The translations under genes were made by a program, and so were the position numbers. Positions 4,801-6,275 of a stretch of 6,275 bases of DNA are shown here, one piece after another (position 1 is the first letter of the stretch; each line of letters begins with the position of its first letter). The stretch is taken from assembly GCA_964465125.1 (NCBI GenBank), contig CAYXIO010000098.1:1-6275 (forward strand), given 5' to 3'. This DNA is from CAYOHG01 sp964465125. Lineage in GTDB: Bacteria; Planctomycetota; Phycisphaerae; UBA1845; Fen-1342. The notes beneath the pieces were generated by a model that had not been told where the DNA came from, made no database searches, and saw nothing but the letters and a program-made list of their open reading frames with translations.

Positions 4801-6275
4801 TCCGCTTCAAAACGTGCTCAGTCGCCTGGCCGGTGTTCGCAAGTCGAACGGCGGCTACGAGGCTCGCTGCCCTGCGCACGAGGACGAGCATGCCAGTCTC
4901 AGTGTCGCGCTGGGCGAGGACAGTCGCGTCCTCCTGCACTGCCACGCCGGCTGCGCGCCGATCACCGTTTGCAAGGCGATCAACCTGCGCCTCAGCGATC
5001 TGTTTCCGCCGAGCAACAACGGCGACGGACTCGGTCGCGTCATCGCCACGTACGAATACACCGATGCGAACGGCGAGCTGCTGTTCGAGGTTTTGCGGTA
5101 CGAAGGAAAGCACTTCCGTCAGCGCCGGCCGGACGGCAACGGCGGGTGGAACTGGAAGCTCGGGCGCACGCCGCGCGTGCTGTACCGCCTTCCCGAGCTG
5201 CTTGCAGCCAGCCCCGACGAGTGGGTGTTCGTCGTGGAAGGCGAGAAAGATGCAGATCGACTGGTGTCCGTCGGCCTGATCGCCACGTGCAACCCGGGCG
5301 GGGCGAAGAAGTGGAGCAAGCTGTCGGACGACTCGGCGCTGCACGGTCATCGCGTTGTGATCATTCCCGACAATGATACTGCCGGGCGCGACCATGCGGC
5401 CGACGTCGCGATGCGGCTGAAAAACCGCGCTGCGGAGATTCGCATTCTCGTGCTCCCGGGCGTTGGGAAGGATGCCAGCGACTGGTTCGATGTCGGCGGA
5501 ACGGTCGAGGAATTGCTCCGGCTGGTTGACGCGGCTCGTGACGCGCCCCCGCCGCCGACAACTCGCGCCGCCACTCCCGGCGGCCAGGCACGACCGAACA
5601 TCTTCATCGACACCGAGGAGCACCGCGTCGTCCGCGAGACGATCGCGGCGCTGACCGCCGACGCTGATCTGTACCAGCGCGGCGGCATCCTGGTGCGCGT
5701 CATCCGCGACCGGCAGCCGACGGACGGCATTCTGCGTTGCGACGGCTCGGCCACGATCCAGGCGATGCCCGCGGCGAACTTGCGCGAACGGATGACGCGC
5801 GTTGCCACGTTCACCAAGCTGAATCGCAAGGGCGAGGAGATCGCCGCGCATCCGGCGTCCTGGCTGGTGAGCGCGGTTGAAGCCCGCGCCGACTGGGACG
5901 ACATCCGGCACCTCATGGGCGTCTCCGACGCACCAATCCTGCGGCCCGACGGTTCGGTGTGGCAGGAGCACGGCTACGACGAACGCACGGGCGTGCTGTA
6001 TGAGCCGGCGCCCGGCGCTTCGTTCCCGCGGGTCGACAGCGAGGTCAACATCGACGACGCCGACGCAGCGCTGACGACGTTGCTGGAACTCGTCTGCGAT
6101 TTCCCGTTCGAATCGGAAGAGCACAAGGCCGCGTGGGTCGCCGCGCTGCTCACGCCATTGGCGCGGTTCGCATTCACCGGACCGTCGCCGCTGTTTCTGA
6201 TCGACGCGAATGTCCGCGGGGCCGGGAAGGGCCTGCTCGCCCAGACCATCGGCCGCGTCGTGCTCGGCCGCGAGA
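4787..6275 (+). CDS. TOPRIM primase fused to P-loop helicase-like domain, 3' truncated
   Basis: The frame runs from GTG 4787 (or ATG 4793) off the right edge without a stop, giving 496 residues plus one base. An N-terminal zinc finger is formed by C28-x2-H31 (CPAH) and LLHCHAGC with C52 and C56. The TOPRIM domain follows: VVEGEKDADRL (149-159) with the catalytic E151, and IIPDNDTAGRDHA (192-204) with D195 and D197. KDASDWF (228-234) closes the primase part. A proline-rich hinge (253-270) leads to a second region with a likely P-loop, NVRGAGKGLL (475-484), just before the window end. This layout is that of phage primase or primase-helicase proteins, which make RNA primers and may unwind DNA at the fork. 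The usual Ser/Thr after the P-loop lysine is Gly here. Whether the C-terminal part is a working helicase cannot be judged because the Walker B region is outside the window. Confidence 0.88.
   Translation, partial: MIMDDPLQNVLSRLAGVRKSNGGYEARCPAHEDEHASLSVALGEDSRVLLHCHAGCAPITVCKAINLRLSDLFPPSNNGDGLGRVIATYEYTDANGELLFEVLRYEGKHFRQRRPDGNGGWNWKLGRTPRVLYRLPELLAASPDEWVFVVEGEKDADRLVSVGLIATCNPGGAKKWSKLSDDSALHGHRVVIIPDNDTAGRDHAADVAMRLKNRAAEIRILVLPGVGKDASDWFDVGGTVEELLRLVDAARDAPPPPTTRAATPGGQARPNIFIDTEEHRVVRETIAALTADADLYQRGGILVRVIRDRQPTDGILRCDGSATIQAMPAANLRERMTRVATFTKLNRKGEEIAAHPASWLVSAVEARADWDDIRHLMGVSDAPILRPDGSVWQEHGYDERTGVLYEPAPGASFPRVDSEVNIDDADAALTTLLELVCDFPFESEEHKAAWVAALLTPLARFAFTGPSPLFLIDANVRGAGKGLLAQTIGRVVLGRE

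Noticed and set aside
4658..6124. Long open frame (488 codons) on the minus strand.
   Set aside because: It lies opposite the VRR-NUC and TOPRIM primase genes, whose catalytic motifs are clear. Stop-free antisense frames are expected at this GC content.

Overview
The window is a dense block of seven genes, all on the + strand. They abut, overlap by a few bases, or are separated by no more than 26 bases. The DNA is GC-rich (about two thirds G+C by eye, with third positions mostly G or C). No tRNA, rRNA, insertion sequence, CRISPR array, terminator or clear promoter is visible. The gene content is that of a DNA replication and recombination module of a tailed phage, prophage or related mobile element of a high-GC bacterium. 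I cannot name the host from the sequence.

Layout, left to right: (1) the C-terminal end of a PD-(D/E)XK/Cas4-like nuclease with a cysteine cluster (1-297, start outside the window); (2) a RecA-fold P-loop ATPase of the AAA_24/Sak4-like type (298-1167); (3) a likely single-stranded-DNA-binding accessory protein with a Pro/Ala/Lys linker and a C-terminal Pro-Phe tip (1180-1941); (4) a DECH-box superfamily 2 helicase with a four-cysteine zinc ribbon and a duplicated C-terminal motif (1968-3527); (5) a 312-residue protein that I think belongs to the AcrVA2-like family (3524-4462); (6) a small VRR-NUC nuclease (4459-4800); (7) a zinc-finger/TOPRIM primase joined to the start of a P-loop helicase-like domain, cut by the window end (4787-6275).

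Genes 1-3 look like a recombination set: a nuclease to resect or process ends, a Sak4-like ATPase for strand annealing or exchange, and an SSB-like partner. Genes 4, 6 and 7 supply duplex unwinding, structure-specific cleavage and priming. Ribosome-binding sites lie inside or directly after the preceding gene, and stop/start overlaps (ATGA, GTGA) link genes 4-5-6-7, so the block is probably one polycistronic transcript with translational coupling.

The most interesting item is gene 5. It ends in a His/Gly/Arg-rich module that matches, from memory, the C-terminus of AcrVA2, the anti-CRISPR protein that lowers Cas12a by acting on its mRNA during translation. Here it sits inside a replication operon with no visible anti-CRISPR-associated regulator gene, so its target may be something other than Cas12a.
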